This document shows, piece by piece, positions 50,712 through 60,293 of a stretch of 64,000 nt of DNA (the stretch's first letter is position 1; each line of letters opens with the position of its first letter). The DNA is taken from the NCBI RefSeq assembly GCF_011397635.1, contig NC_064754.1:31786543-31850542 (forward strand). Direction: 5' to 3'. A program made the translations under genes and the position numbers. The notes under the pieces were generated by a model. It worked only from the letters and a program-made list of their open reading frames with translations, had not been told where the DNA came from and did not search any database. This stretch comes from Epinephelus fuscoguttatus. Taxonomy: Eukaryota; Chordata; Actinopteri; Perciformes; Serranidae.

Positions 50712-53700
50712 CAGTACAGGCCAAAAGTTTGGACACACCTTCTCATTCAATGCGTTTTCTTTATTTTCATGACTATTTACATTGTAGATTCTCACTGAAG
50801 GCATCAAAACTATGAATGAACACATGTGGAGTTATGTACTTAACAAAAAAAAGGTGAAATAACTGAAAACATGTTTTATATTCTAGTTTCTTCAAAATAG
50901 CCACCCTTTGCTCTGATTACTGCTTTGCACACTCTTGGCATTCTCTCCATGAGCTTCAAGAGGTAGTCACCTGAAATGGTTTTCCAACAGTCTTGAAGGA
51001 GTTCCCAGAGGTGTTTAGCACTTGTTGGCCCCTTTGCCTTCACTCTGCGGTCCAGCTCACCCCAAACCATCTCGATTGGGTTCAGGTCCGGTGACTGTGG
51101 AGGCCAGGTCATCTGCCGCAGCACTCCATCACTCTCCTTCTTGGTCAAATAGCCCTTACACAGCCTGGAGGTGTGTTTGGGGTCATTGTCCTGTTGAAAA
51201 ATAAATGATCGTCCAACTAAACGCAAACCGGATGGGATGGCATGTCGCTGCAGGATGCTGTGGTAGCCATGCTGGTTCAGTGTGCCTTCAATTTTGAATA
51301 AATCCCCAACAGTGTCACCAGCAAAACACCCCCACACCATCACACCTCCTCCTCCATGCTTCACAGTGGGAACCAGGCATGTGGAATCCATCCGTTCACC
51401 TTTTCTGCGTCTCACAAAGACACGGTTGGAACCAAAGATCTCAAATTTGGACTCATCAGACCAAAGCACAGATTTCCACTGGTCTAATGTCCATTCCTTG
51501 TGTTTCTTGGCCCAAACAAATCTCTTCTGCTTGTTGCCTCTCCTTAGCAGTGGTTTCCTAGCAGCTATTTGACCATGAAGGCCTGATTCGCGCAGTCTCC
51601 TCTTAACAGTTGTTCTAGAGATGGGTCTGCTGCTAGAACTCTGTGTGGCATTCATCTGGTCTCTGATCTGAGCTGCTGTTAACTTGCGATTTCTGAGGCT
51701 GGTGACTCGGATGAACTTATCCTCAGAAGCAGAGGTGACTCTTGGTCTTCCTTTCCTAGGTCGGTCCTCATGTGTGCCAGTTTCGTTGTAGCGCTTCATG
51801 GTTTTTGCGACTCCACTTGGGGACACATTTAAAGTTTTTGCAATTTTCCGGACTGACTGACCTTCATTTCTTAAAGTAATGATGGCCACTCGTTTTTCTT
51901 TAGTTAGCTGATTGGTTCTTGCCATAATATGAATTTTAACAGTTGTCCAATAGGGCTGTCGGCTGTGTATTAACCTGACTTCTGCACAACACAACTGATG
52001 GTCCCAACCCCATTGATAAAGCAAGAAATTCCACTAATTAACCCTGATAAGGCACACCTGTGAAGTGGAAACCATTTCAGGTGACTACCTCTTGAAGCTC
52101 ATGAAGAGAATGCCAAGAGTGTGCAAAGCAGTAATCAGAGCAAAGGGTGGCTATTTTGAAGAAACTAGAATATAAAACATGTTTTCAGTTATTTCACCTT
52201 TTTTGTTAAGTACATAACTCCACATGTGTTCATTCATAGTTTTGATGCCTTCAGTGAGAATCTACAATGTAAATAGTCATGAAAATAAAGAAAACGCATT
52301 GAATGAGAAGGTGTGTCCAAACTTTTGGCCTGTACTGTATATATATATATATGTATATATCACACACACACCATCTCCGCCTGCCCAAAATTGTTATGTA
52401 TGTTCCTATGCAGATGACACTGTTTTATATGTCACTTGCTGTTCTCTTAATTGGGCCATTGCAAATCCACAGTCTGCTGTTGATACATTTCAGATCTCTT
52501 TTTTATCAAACATAAACTTGCTTTAAACTCGGGCCAAACTAAATGTATGCTATTCTCTGCTTTATCTATGAGTATCCAGCCTACTCCATATATCCAAATC
52601 CTTCAGGGTTCTGCAATTGAAACTGTTGACTTTTGTAAATATTTGGGACTCTGACTGGATATCAGACTCCATTTTAAGACCCACGTGGAACACCTATTAA
52701 GTAAACTTAAAATTGAACTTTTGTATAGAAACAATTTTTTTTTGCTGCTTTTGAAACACCATTTTGCTATAAATTATTATATATGCACTTGAATGTTGTA
52801 TTAATGCATGCTTCTCCCTCCACTCTGTGCTGCGCTTTCTCATGTGGCAATAATAGATTTCTCATGCATCGTTGCATGTTTTATAAAAGGTGTGATGAAC
52901 CTCTTTAACCAATATGGGGAAGCACTGTTCTGTATTAAAAAGCTCTTCTGCAAAACTGCCTAGTTACTTCTGCACTATGGTTGCATTTAAACACAGTCTT
53001 TACAATGTCAGGTCTCAGGACATGTAACAATAGCTTTACCTCTTGTTCACACCAAACTTGGTAAAACATGGCTTCAAATACGGTGCTACATGAGCTCCAA
53101 AAATGTTGCAGTTACATTCTCTTACTCTCTTTGAACATTTTAAAAGGTAGTATTTATGCATTGCAATCACACTTATAATGCTTTTCTTACGTCTAAATAT
53201 GTATAATGTTCATCTGTCTATGTTTGAATTTTGTACACAGGTCTGTCTTGAAAAAGAGATTGTGATCTCATTGAGACTACCTGTTAAAGCATTAAAAATA
53301 TTAAACACATAATATAATAAAAATTATGATAATAATGACAACATGATGTTTATTTACTGAATCTTGATTTTTAGAGATACCGTTTTAGGTGGTGTCATTC
53401 ATGGTGTTACCTGAGCAGGTGATCTCCAAGGCAGTAGAGGAATACTGGGGCTTCACTGGTTCATAGTATTTCAGTGCAGATCCAGACTGAACATGAGAAG
53501 CTTTTATTTTCCATACATGTCTTGCTACGTAACTGTTTTTGATTTTTGCTGAAAGAGCAGATCCACAGTTCAACGCTCTACACACTACATCTGCTGTCCT
53601 CAGGCTCCAGCCAAACAAAAAGTCATCCACTGGTTTCCAGTCATTGTGGAGATTCATTTGCAGTCCACCAGCACATCGCGTGGCTCCTCCAACCAACCTG

Positions 53701-56700
53701 ATATAAGCAGGTTCTGAAGAAAAAATGAGACTAGAGAGTCATTAACATGAAACATACAGTCACTTTCAGTCACAGAAGATTGAAACATGACTGCTGTTTC
53801 TCTTTTATGTTATCTTTCATTTACCTGGGGGATCATTGTCTTCAACCTGAAGACCTGAAGAGGAAAAAAGTCAGAGAATAAACATGTACGTAAAGCATAA
53901 TTTGACTCACAAGCTGCTGTGGCAAGCACTGTCAGCACTATGGAGGTTTGGGGCTAGTTGTACGCCTAGATATTAGACTCAGCCAAGTGCTGGACCGTGA
54001 AGTATCCCACAATTCAGTAGAGCTCCACATTTCAGTAATGCAAAATAATACACAAAGACTTAGACCCTGGGTAAATGATCTTACATTTAAGTAGGGTGGT
54101 ACTGTTACACTGAGTGTGTTTTAGGAAGCAAAATTGGTCGTGGAGAAAAAAAATCACATAATTTTTCTTAGTCACACATGCTATCAGTCCACGTTAACAG
54201 CCAAAATTAATGCAGCCGAGAGATACCGTCTTTATTATTCCAGACATTCTTCTTTCTTGTCAAAACCTGGCACCTACAGTACCCACAATGCAACTTTAAT
54301 GGCAATAGTTGGGTCAAACATTAGGATGTGTTATGTTAGTACCAGCTAATGTAGCCTTAAACTGCTAGCCTCAAACAGGGATTAGCAGGGAGCTACAGAG
54401 GTCTACTAAGCTCACTTCTTCTTACCCCACACCATAGACTGTATATAAAGATGGACAACATGACAGCTTCCCAAAAGTGTAGCTAAAACGTCTCAATTGC
54501 CCCCTGGTGGCTGGCCACAGTACAGGTCATAAAGCCCGCCCCCCTCCATGTTGGTGGATGGGATGTGGGCTAACTAAAAAATTGAAGTACCCGACAAATA
54601 AATGTTTCCAAAAAATGGTTTCTGTCATTTTGGGTAGTTCTTATCACTCTGCTGTTTGTTCACATGTTCATTTTTCTACTCAGTTTAGTAATTTGATGCT
54701 ATAAAAAAGGGGTTTCACATCAGGATTGACAGCTGTGTGTGCAAATTGGTGCTATTCACGATTGGGTTGTACAGGTGTGAGAGTGGGAACTTGATAGCGT
54801 AGCTTCACATCCTGATCGCTACTGCAAAGACTAGTTCTGGATGAAGTCACCAGGCAGTGCCCCTATCCAGGATATTTTGGCTTCAGACATGACCTCAAGC
54901 CCTTTTAGATTCTGATCTCAATTTCAGAGCTTATTCTAATTCATTAACCAAATCTGCATTTTATCATTTACACAATATAGCTAAGGTACAACCTCTAATG
55001 AGCCAGCAAGATACTGAGAAGCTCGTTCAAGCTTTTGTTTCCCGTTGTCTTGATTACTGTAATGCCTTGAACATTGGCCTACCTAAAACTGCAATTGCAA
55101 ATTACAGACCATTCAGAACGCTGCTGCCAGGGTTTTAACAAGGACTAAAAAAAGAGACCATATAACTCCCGTTTTATGTAAACTACACTGGCTCCCAGTA
55201 TCTTATAGAATTGATTTTCTTTCATTTCAGCATTCAGCATCCACACGCATTATCTGCAAGAAATGCTTTTTCTAGTTTGTCATAACTCCCCGTAAAACCA
55301 CAAATGGTCTTTTTTTTTTAAAATTTCTGTATGTGTTTTGATTAAACAAACAGGAAACAACTTGTTATCAGTGAGCTTTATCTGTGCTAGCAGTCAAATG
55401 TTTGAACTCATTTCCTCTAGACTTGAAACACAGGCATCTTTGCCAAGGCTAAGGTTTGATCAAGGCTAACAATGTGGCTACTTCAAGAAAGTATGTGGTC
55501 TATTATTTCATAAAACATTATACACACACATCTAACTTAAATCACCTAAAAAAAAAAATGCCTCACCCCAGCCCTAATCCTGACCCTAATCTACTTTTAA
55601 CCTTAACCCTAAATCCTCAAATCTTAACCCTCACCCTCCTCAGTTCTCCATAATTCCAACTGAACTGCTGCTTCTCCCAGCTATTACACACATCCATCAT
55701 CAAAGAATAACAGTCCTACCAGAGTTCCAGAGCAACACCAACACCGTTCAAGGTTTCTTGTGATCTCTTCGGACATCCACATAACATATTAAAAGTAAAC
55801 TATTATATACTTGGTGGATCAAGGTAAATTCAGGGCTCAAAATGTGGGGCCATTATGTCATAGCATCAGACTAAAAGTGTGTATCCTGCATATCCTTTTT
55901 CTGAACATGATATTTTCATATAATCAATGTCTAAACATTTGTTTTTTAGGATGTTCTTTCACATATAACCATCAGATATGACCTGTTCTGAATGTGTATG
56001 TGCAATTGGGGGTACCCTGACCCCAAAATGACCTTTTTTTCTCCGGCATGATGTTAAAAAGACCTCAGGCCATTAAAAAACACAAAAACAGGAACACAGA
56101 AGTCATAATATATAAAACAACAAATAACAAACAGATAGACAATAAACAGACAATAATTATCATTCAGTTTTCTGCACATACAGATTTGTTTGTCCATAAA
56201 AACCATGATGCATATCAGCACTTAGCCTGAGCCCTTAAATGAGACCAAGCTTGAAACATGCCTTATTTGTTGAAATATCATATAGATATAAAGAGTTTTT
56301 CATGATACTAGAATTTGCCACCTTGGGTGGTACCAGTTAGTGAAATTCTTACCTAGGCCCATGATCTGGACCCATTAAACACGATCACCACCAATTTCTC
56401 ATAATGTTTTCAAGCATAACAAATAGCAAACAAATAAGTTTCCACTATTGCACCATATGTGTATCCTGTCCCATCCTAAGACGTGGATGTCTTTCACAAA
56501 GCACAGCGTTTCATATTGCTTTTACAATTTTTTAAATTTAAATAAATTGTTTTAAGTGAACTAAAAAACAGATGATGACAATAAGAGTAAAGATGCTGAT
56601 ATAATAGTTCAATAGAATAGTTGCTAATAGAACTAGTCAGCTCACACACACACTGTATCTCCACGTCAACCCAACCTTTCACCTCTCTGCACTAGAGTCC

Positions 56701-57559
56701 CCTACATAACTCTCAAACTTACCACGAACGATAACGCTATAGATACTTAATATATGCAGAATAATTTATACCAAGTTTAGATGCGCCCACAGGAGCAGTG
56801 TGGCACAAACTTAAGTGGAAAATTTGGCAAAAAAAATAAAAAAAAATAAAAAATTGGATGTTGGGTAGTATTACCCCAAACACAGATACAATACATCAGA
56901 ATACCCTCCTAAAAGTGTTTTTGAAAAGATTGACCCCAAAAACTTAAGAAAAGACACCAAATATGTTGAATAAGTGTACATAGATCCTCCAATATTAACA
57001 TAGTTTCACCCAGACCATGAAACTGTGAAATGTTGGAACTTGTACCTTGAAAAAAATAATGTTCCACTAAATCTGTGAAGGTACACTTTCAGTATATGAC
57101 GCACTAACTAGGTATCGGGACAAATAAAAACTATGAAACACTACTACTGCAATTTCTCCTAGGTTGGGCCCATTTTTGAGTATAATTGACTGTACTATAA
57201 ACCTCAAAGTCTTAACCCTCAAACCCTCACCCTTATAAAATCTTCTCATCTCCCAAAATTCCAACTGAACTACTTCTTCTCCCAGCTATTACACACATCC
57301 AACATTAAAGAACACAGCCCTGGGACGTCGGTGGCTTAGTGGTAGAGCAGGCGCCCCATGTACAAGGCTGTTGCCGCAGCGGCCCGGGTTTGAATCCAGC
57401 CTGTGGCCCTCTGCTGCATGTCTCTCTCTCTCTCCCCCTTTCACACTTGTCTGTCCTATCAAATAAAGGCTAAAAATGCCCAAAAAATATCTTAAAAAAA
57501 AAGAACACAGCCCTACCAGAGCTCCAGAGCAACACCAACACCATTAATATGTGTAACAT
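47340..57559 (-). CDS. Transmembrane receptor: signal peptide, three SRCR domains, Ig-like domain, TM
   Basis: Probably a cell-surface immune recognition protein (SRCR superfamily; not assigned to CD5, CD6 or CD163). Exons in transcript order: 57559-57517 (signal peptide MLHILMVLVLLWSSG), 53854-53825 (linker), 53713-53411 (SRCR1), 50029-49733 (SRCR2), 48882-48589 (SRCR3), 48387-48088 (Ig-like), 47586-47497 (TM, LAGLLLTLILCISAIYY), 47395-47340 (short tail, least certain). Every junction is phase 1, and the exons sum to 470 codons plus stop. SRCR2 has eight cysteines, including [24 protein letters not shown] (group B pattern). SRCR1 and SRCR3 show only four, with the front disulfide positions missing; they resemble each other (LHNDWKPVD / LHDDWKPLD, SHVQSGS / SRVQSGS). 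The Ig exon has ISCSI...GSYSCVYHI. Introns are full of mobile elements. Additional upstream or alternative exons are possible. Confidence 0.75.
49060..49350. repeat. Dispersed teleost repeat (same family as 25011-25400)
   Basis: 'cagcctcagctgtactttgt' and the following 'gttagca...gtgctaaact' are the reverse complement of the 25130-25195 block. It lies in the SRCR receptor intron between SRCR2 and SRCR3. Confidence 0.5.
50120..50655 (+). mobile_element. Element carrying a truncated RecQ-like helicase N-terminus
   Basis: An 81-codon frame (50302-50547) starts after a consensus-like 'agccaagATGG'. It reads LREEQKTALEAFISRKDIF and PRGYGKSIIYQLAPL, i.e. the motif-0 and Walker A region of RecQ-family helicases, then loses similarity after KQMGLS and stops. 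Flanks such as 'ccccgcccctagcaaatt' look like a repeat family. The rest of the helicase is absent. Most likely an internally deleted, non-autonomous copy of a helicase-bearing element, or a captured gene fragment. It sits in an SRCR receptor intron, on the opposite strand. Confidence 0.5.
50664..50711. repeat. (TA)n microsatellite interrupted by the Tc1-like insertion
   Basis: The alternating TA/CA tract continues on the other side of the transposon at 52338-52358. The element therefore inserted into a TA-rich microsatellite, consistent with TA target choice. Confidence 0.85.
50712..52337 (-). mobile_element. Full-length Tc1/mariner transposon, DD38E spacing
   Basis: 1626 bp between TA dinucleotides (50710-50711 and 52338-52339). 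The ends are CAGTACAGGCCAAAAG and its complement. Terminal inverted repeats are about 272 bp (50712-50984 and 52067-52337), nearly identical. One intact transposase gene runs on the minus strand. The high TIR identity and open frame suggest recent activity. Confidence 0.95.
50876..51925 (-). CDS. Tc1-like transposase, intact
   Basis: 349 residues from ATG 51925 (MARTNQLTKEKR). An upstream in-frame ATG at 52024 would add 33 residues, but the family start is MARTN. The N-terminal paired-type helix-turn-helix DNA-binding region has the GRPR-like hook (RKGRPRV, about residues 57-63). Catalytic residues seen: D157 (WSDESKF), D246 (QQDNDPKHT) and E285 (PDLNPIE). There are 38 residues between the second D and E, unlike the 34 of classic Tc1 and Sleeping Beauty. 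No stops or frameshifts. The last 35 or so residues (from about KTISGDYLLKL) are encoded inside the left inverted repeat. It makes a cut-and-paste reaction at TA sites, as known for the superfamily. Confidence 0.93.
   Translation of the reverse strand: MARTNQLTKEKRVAIITLRNEGQSVRKIAKTLNVSPSGVAKTMKRYNETGTHEDRPRKGRPRVTSASEDKFIRVTSLRNRKLTAAQIRDQMNATQSSSSRPISRTTVKRRLRESGLHGQIAARKPLLRRGNKQKRFVWAKKHKEWTLDQWKSVLWSDESKFEIFGSNRVFVRRRKGERMDSTCLVPTVKHGGGGVMVWGCFAGDTVGDLFKIEGTLNQHGYHSILQRHAIPSGLRLVGRSFIFQQDNDPKHTSRLCKGYLTKKESDGVLRQMTWPPQSPDLNPIEMVWGELDRRVKAKGPTSAKHLWELLQDCWKTISGDYLLKLMERMPRVCKAVIRAKGGYFEETRI
52370..52745 (+). mobile_element. Decayed non-LTR retrotransposon RT fragment
   Basis: Reads SYADDTVLYVT (the RT catalytic YADD motif), then broken frames. 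Family not assigned. It adjoins the Tc1-like element, which may have inserted near or in it. Confidence 0.6.
54425..54570. repeat. Dispersed teleost repeat
   Basis: 'catagactgtatataaagatgg...', 'gccccctggtggctggc' and 'cccccctccatgttggtgga' together are a combination recognised from memory as a common fish interspersed repeat. Non-coding. Confidence 0.45.
54960..55240 (+). mobile_element. Decayed LINE fragment (L2/CR1-like)
   Basis: A broken frame reads VSRCLDYCNALNIGLP, then CTGCTGCCAGGGTTTTAACA (an AAAR-like block) and 'ctgctccagt'-like sequence. Related to, but diverged from, the fragment at 31886. Confidence 0.55.
55555..55640. repeat. Degenerate CCCTAA-like repeats
   Basis: Several 'aaccctaa', 'cctaatc' and 'ttaaccctc' units. 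Diverged telomere-like low complexity; part of the block also present at 57205-57240. Confidence 0.4.
55720..55751 (-). pseudogene. Relic duplicate of the SRCR receptor signal-peptide exon
   Basis: On the minus strand the stretch parallels the functional exon at 57517-57559 (GTGTTGGTGTTGCTCTGG is identical) and keeps its GT donor (CTCTG|gtagga). Its ATG has become ACG and the upstream Met is lost. About 110 bases of intron beyond the donor also match (55640-55719 against 57240-57321). A copy of the 5' end was therefore duplicated and then decayed. Confidence 0.6.
57322..57499 (+). mobile_element. tRNA-derived SINE
   Basis: 178 bp with pol III promoter boxes: A box TGGCTTAGTGG (57332-57342) and B box GGTTTGAATCC (57387-57397). 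A CT-rich middle and an A-rich 3' end follow. It is flanked by a 15-bp target duplication AAAGAACACAGCCCT (57307-57321 and 57500-57514). It sits just inside the first intron of the SRCR receptor. The homologous block at 55690-55720 lacks it and shows the empty site. Confidence 0.93.
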
Positions 57560-60293
57560 GTCCAGAGCGTTCGCTGTGTCAGCCAGTCTGTCTTTCTCAC
57601 CTTGATGGCTGTTTCTGGTTCTTTCTCATCGTTATATTTGACACATCAGCTTCCCCCTGCTAGTCATATGCACTGATCTTATCTTTTATGTCCTCAGACA
57701 GGCTCCTGCAGTTTATCTGTAACGTCACCTCACTTTTTACAGCTCTCACTCCAGTTCAGTGCCGATCTGTCGCACTGTCATCTAAATTCACTGATGCGCT
57801 GCTGGATAATCGTATGACATCCAAACAAGCCACTTTTAATCATGTCACATATTCATCTTAAACCTCCATTTCTGCCAGCAGCGTATGGGCTGCGTGTCAG
57901 ATTTATTACTGCAAAATGGGCTACCAAGAACTTTTATTTACATAGTGATTTTTAGATACTTAAATACATGACAAATCAAAAGTTCAAAACTTGCTTTATA
58001 TCTTAATCTCAGTGTGTTTGTCACCATGGATTACAGACCAGTCAAATGTCATGTGATTGTTATTTCTCCTCTTCTTGGCTTTATCACTAATTTGGGTGGT
58101 ATGGTGCTACAGTGGTTAGCACTGTCGCCTCACAGCAAGAGGGTTCCTGGTTCAAACCCAGGGTGGCAGAGCCCTTCTGTGCAGTGTTTGCATGCTCTCC
58201 CCGTGTCAGCCTGGGTTTTCTCCAGGTACTCCAGCTTCCTCCCACAGTCCAAAGACATGCAGGTTGACCGGTGACTCTAAATTGCCCGTAGGTGTGAATG
58301 TGAGTGTGAATGGTTGTCTGTCTCTATGTGTCAGCCCTGTGATAGTCTGGCGACCTGTCCGTGGATTGAAAGTTAAAGGCAAACAACAGTTTTAGAGTTA
58401 TTAACACCAGGCTCCATAAAGTAAGCAAAACCTTTATGTTCATGCAAATGTTTGTGGATGCGGAGTGATGCTTGTCTTGGTTCCTGCTATAGGTAACATC
58501 AGTGATTTGATGAACATGACAGTTTGTCAAATACAACTCTGCAGTTGTGCAGTGATGCTGATTACTGCTTTTTGGTATTTGGGTTACCATAGGGCTATCA
58601 ATTATACTGATGTGGTTACTGGCTTACCATCATTATCACATACTGCTACTGCTTCTGCTCAAGGACAGACAGGTGACCACAACCAGTGTGCAGATACACA
58701 AGCAGCCGGACACCTCAAGGAACCAACTTATGCTCATAAAATACAATTTCTACACTTTGTGTTTCTGCTGTACATTTTCATATGTACACTGTACAGCTGC
58801 AGAGATGTAATGTATTTCTCTAATGCTCCAGTGGCCGCTGGTTACAATTCATTTCAGAATGGAATTTAGTTTTTGACAGTTTTACACTGATGTTATTAGG
58901 TAACACAAATCATTTTGCAGCTACCCTGCAACCATAATGTAACTTGATTCCAGCTTTGTCTTTAGAGTGTGCTGACTTTTATGTTCACCTTTTAACGTTC
59001 CCTGAATGCACAGGAGCAGAAGTGGAAGGACACAGAATGCAAATGTTTTTTAGAGATGACTTGATGTGATTTATAATTATTTACTGGCCGTATTTTTATT
59101 CCGAATCAGAAACACCTGAACCACCAAGATTACAAGCATGGCAGAATGTAGACAACATTTGTACATCAGTGTATCTTTAACAACAATAAATATTCAACAT
59201 GACATGTGACCCACTTTCACTATTTAATACATTCAGGTCCAGAAGGTTTCTTTCTAAACACATTAGACATGTAAAAAGATATTCGTTGAAAACGTGTGAA
59301 AAGACTGGGAACCATGACGTACCGTATTGTGGAGTTAGACTGTTTTTCACCATTTTTGTGTTCGGGATTTTTCAGGTGGGACTGAAATCATGGCTCAATG
59401 ATGCACAGCAGCCATCCTTAACATAAACCCCTACCCACTAAATAAAAATTACCATTAGAGCGCATAACATCGGGTGTGTGTGACTGACAAGTTTGCTACA
59501 TTTTGCAAGCTTAGCGTGTTCAATCTTATTAATACATAAACAAACAACTCTGTTAAATGCCACAATCACATAAACACTAGCAAAATAACATCACTATCGT
59601 GTACCCCTCTTCTTTCAGACTGTATCAGCTATCCAGCCCATGGGTGTGTGCTTTGTGCTAACATTAGCTGCTACATAAAAGGCTGTCACTGCGTGGTTGC
59701 TCGTTCTTTGGCAGGGAGTTGTACAGGACAGTACTACTGGGTTAGTTGCTGACAACAATCTGCTCCATGCACAGCGGCTGGTTCGTCATTTCAGGTCCTT
59801 CAGCTGACATGCCCAAGAGTGTCAGAGCAGAGTAAACTGCATATTTTTTCACAACTTTGCAACCTAATTTTATATACTTGGTGATTTTTTTGATCATTCA
59901 GATTTGGCTGGGTAGTGGGCACATTTTTCTGTGTTGTGACAAACTTAAAACTTGTTATTTATTTTTTGCTTCACCCGCACTTTAAAACCATTTGGGGAGT
60001 GTGCATTTAATGTTTCTATGTGATGACATAAACCCTGTACACATATTACCTCTAAAAAAGCATACCAAGCAAATGCATCTTGAAGTTTCTGTTGACTCTT
60101 CATTGTTGCTCTAGAATTGCATCAACGCACTGTCAGAGGCATACAGTCGTATGTTCCACAGAGTGTAATAAATTAGGAAACATAAAATAAATACTGTACC
60201 TGAGCTGTAACATTATTTCAAATGTTCACTTCCTGCTATATTGTTTGCTACTGTCAGATTGCACATGATTAGAAGTGAGGGGTATGTCAGAGC
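57560..60293. other. Intergenic, SRCR receptor to hmox2
   Basis: The SRCR receptor 5' flank is at 57560-57900. A tRNA-like repeat lies at 58095-58370. The rest is AT-rich without a supportable gene. A TTTATT at about 59958 (AATAAA on minus) could end the hmox2 transcript. Confidence 0.5.
58095..58370 (+). repeat. tRNA-like interspersed repeat (SINE-like), 3'-truncated
   Basis: Begins 'gtggtatggtgctacagtgg', has a B-box-like GGTTCAAACCC (about 58152-58162), 'ctccccgtgtcagcctggg' and 'aaattgcccgtaggtgtgaa'. A widespread fish repeat recognised from memory. No clear target duplication was seen. Confidence 0.55.

Noticed and set aside
55555-55640. Interstitial telomere
   Set aside because: Units are too diverged and few, and the block shares a local duplicate; low complexity is enough to explain it.
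57322-57395. A functional tRNA gene
   Set aside because: A and B boxes are present, but no cloverleaf closes and an A-rich tail and target duplications follow, so it is a SINE.
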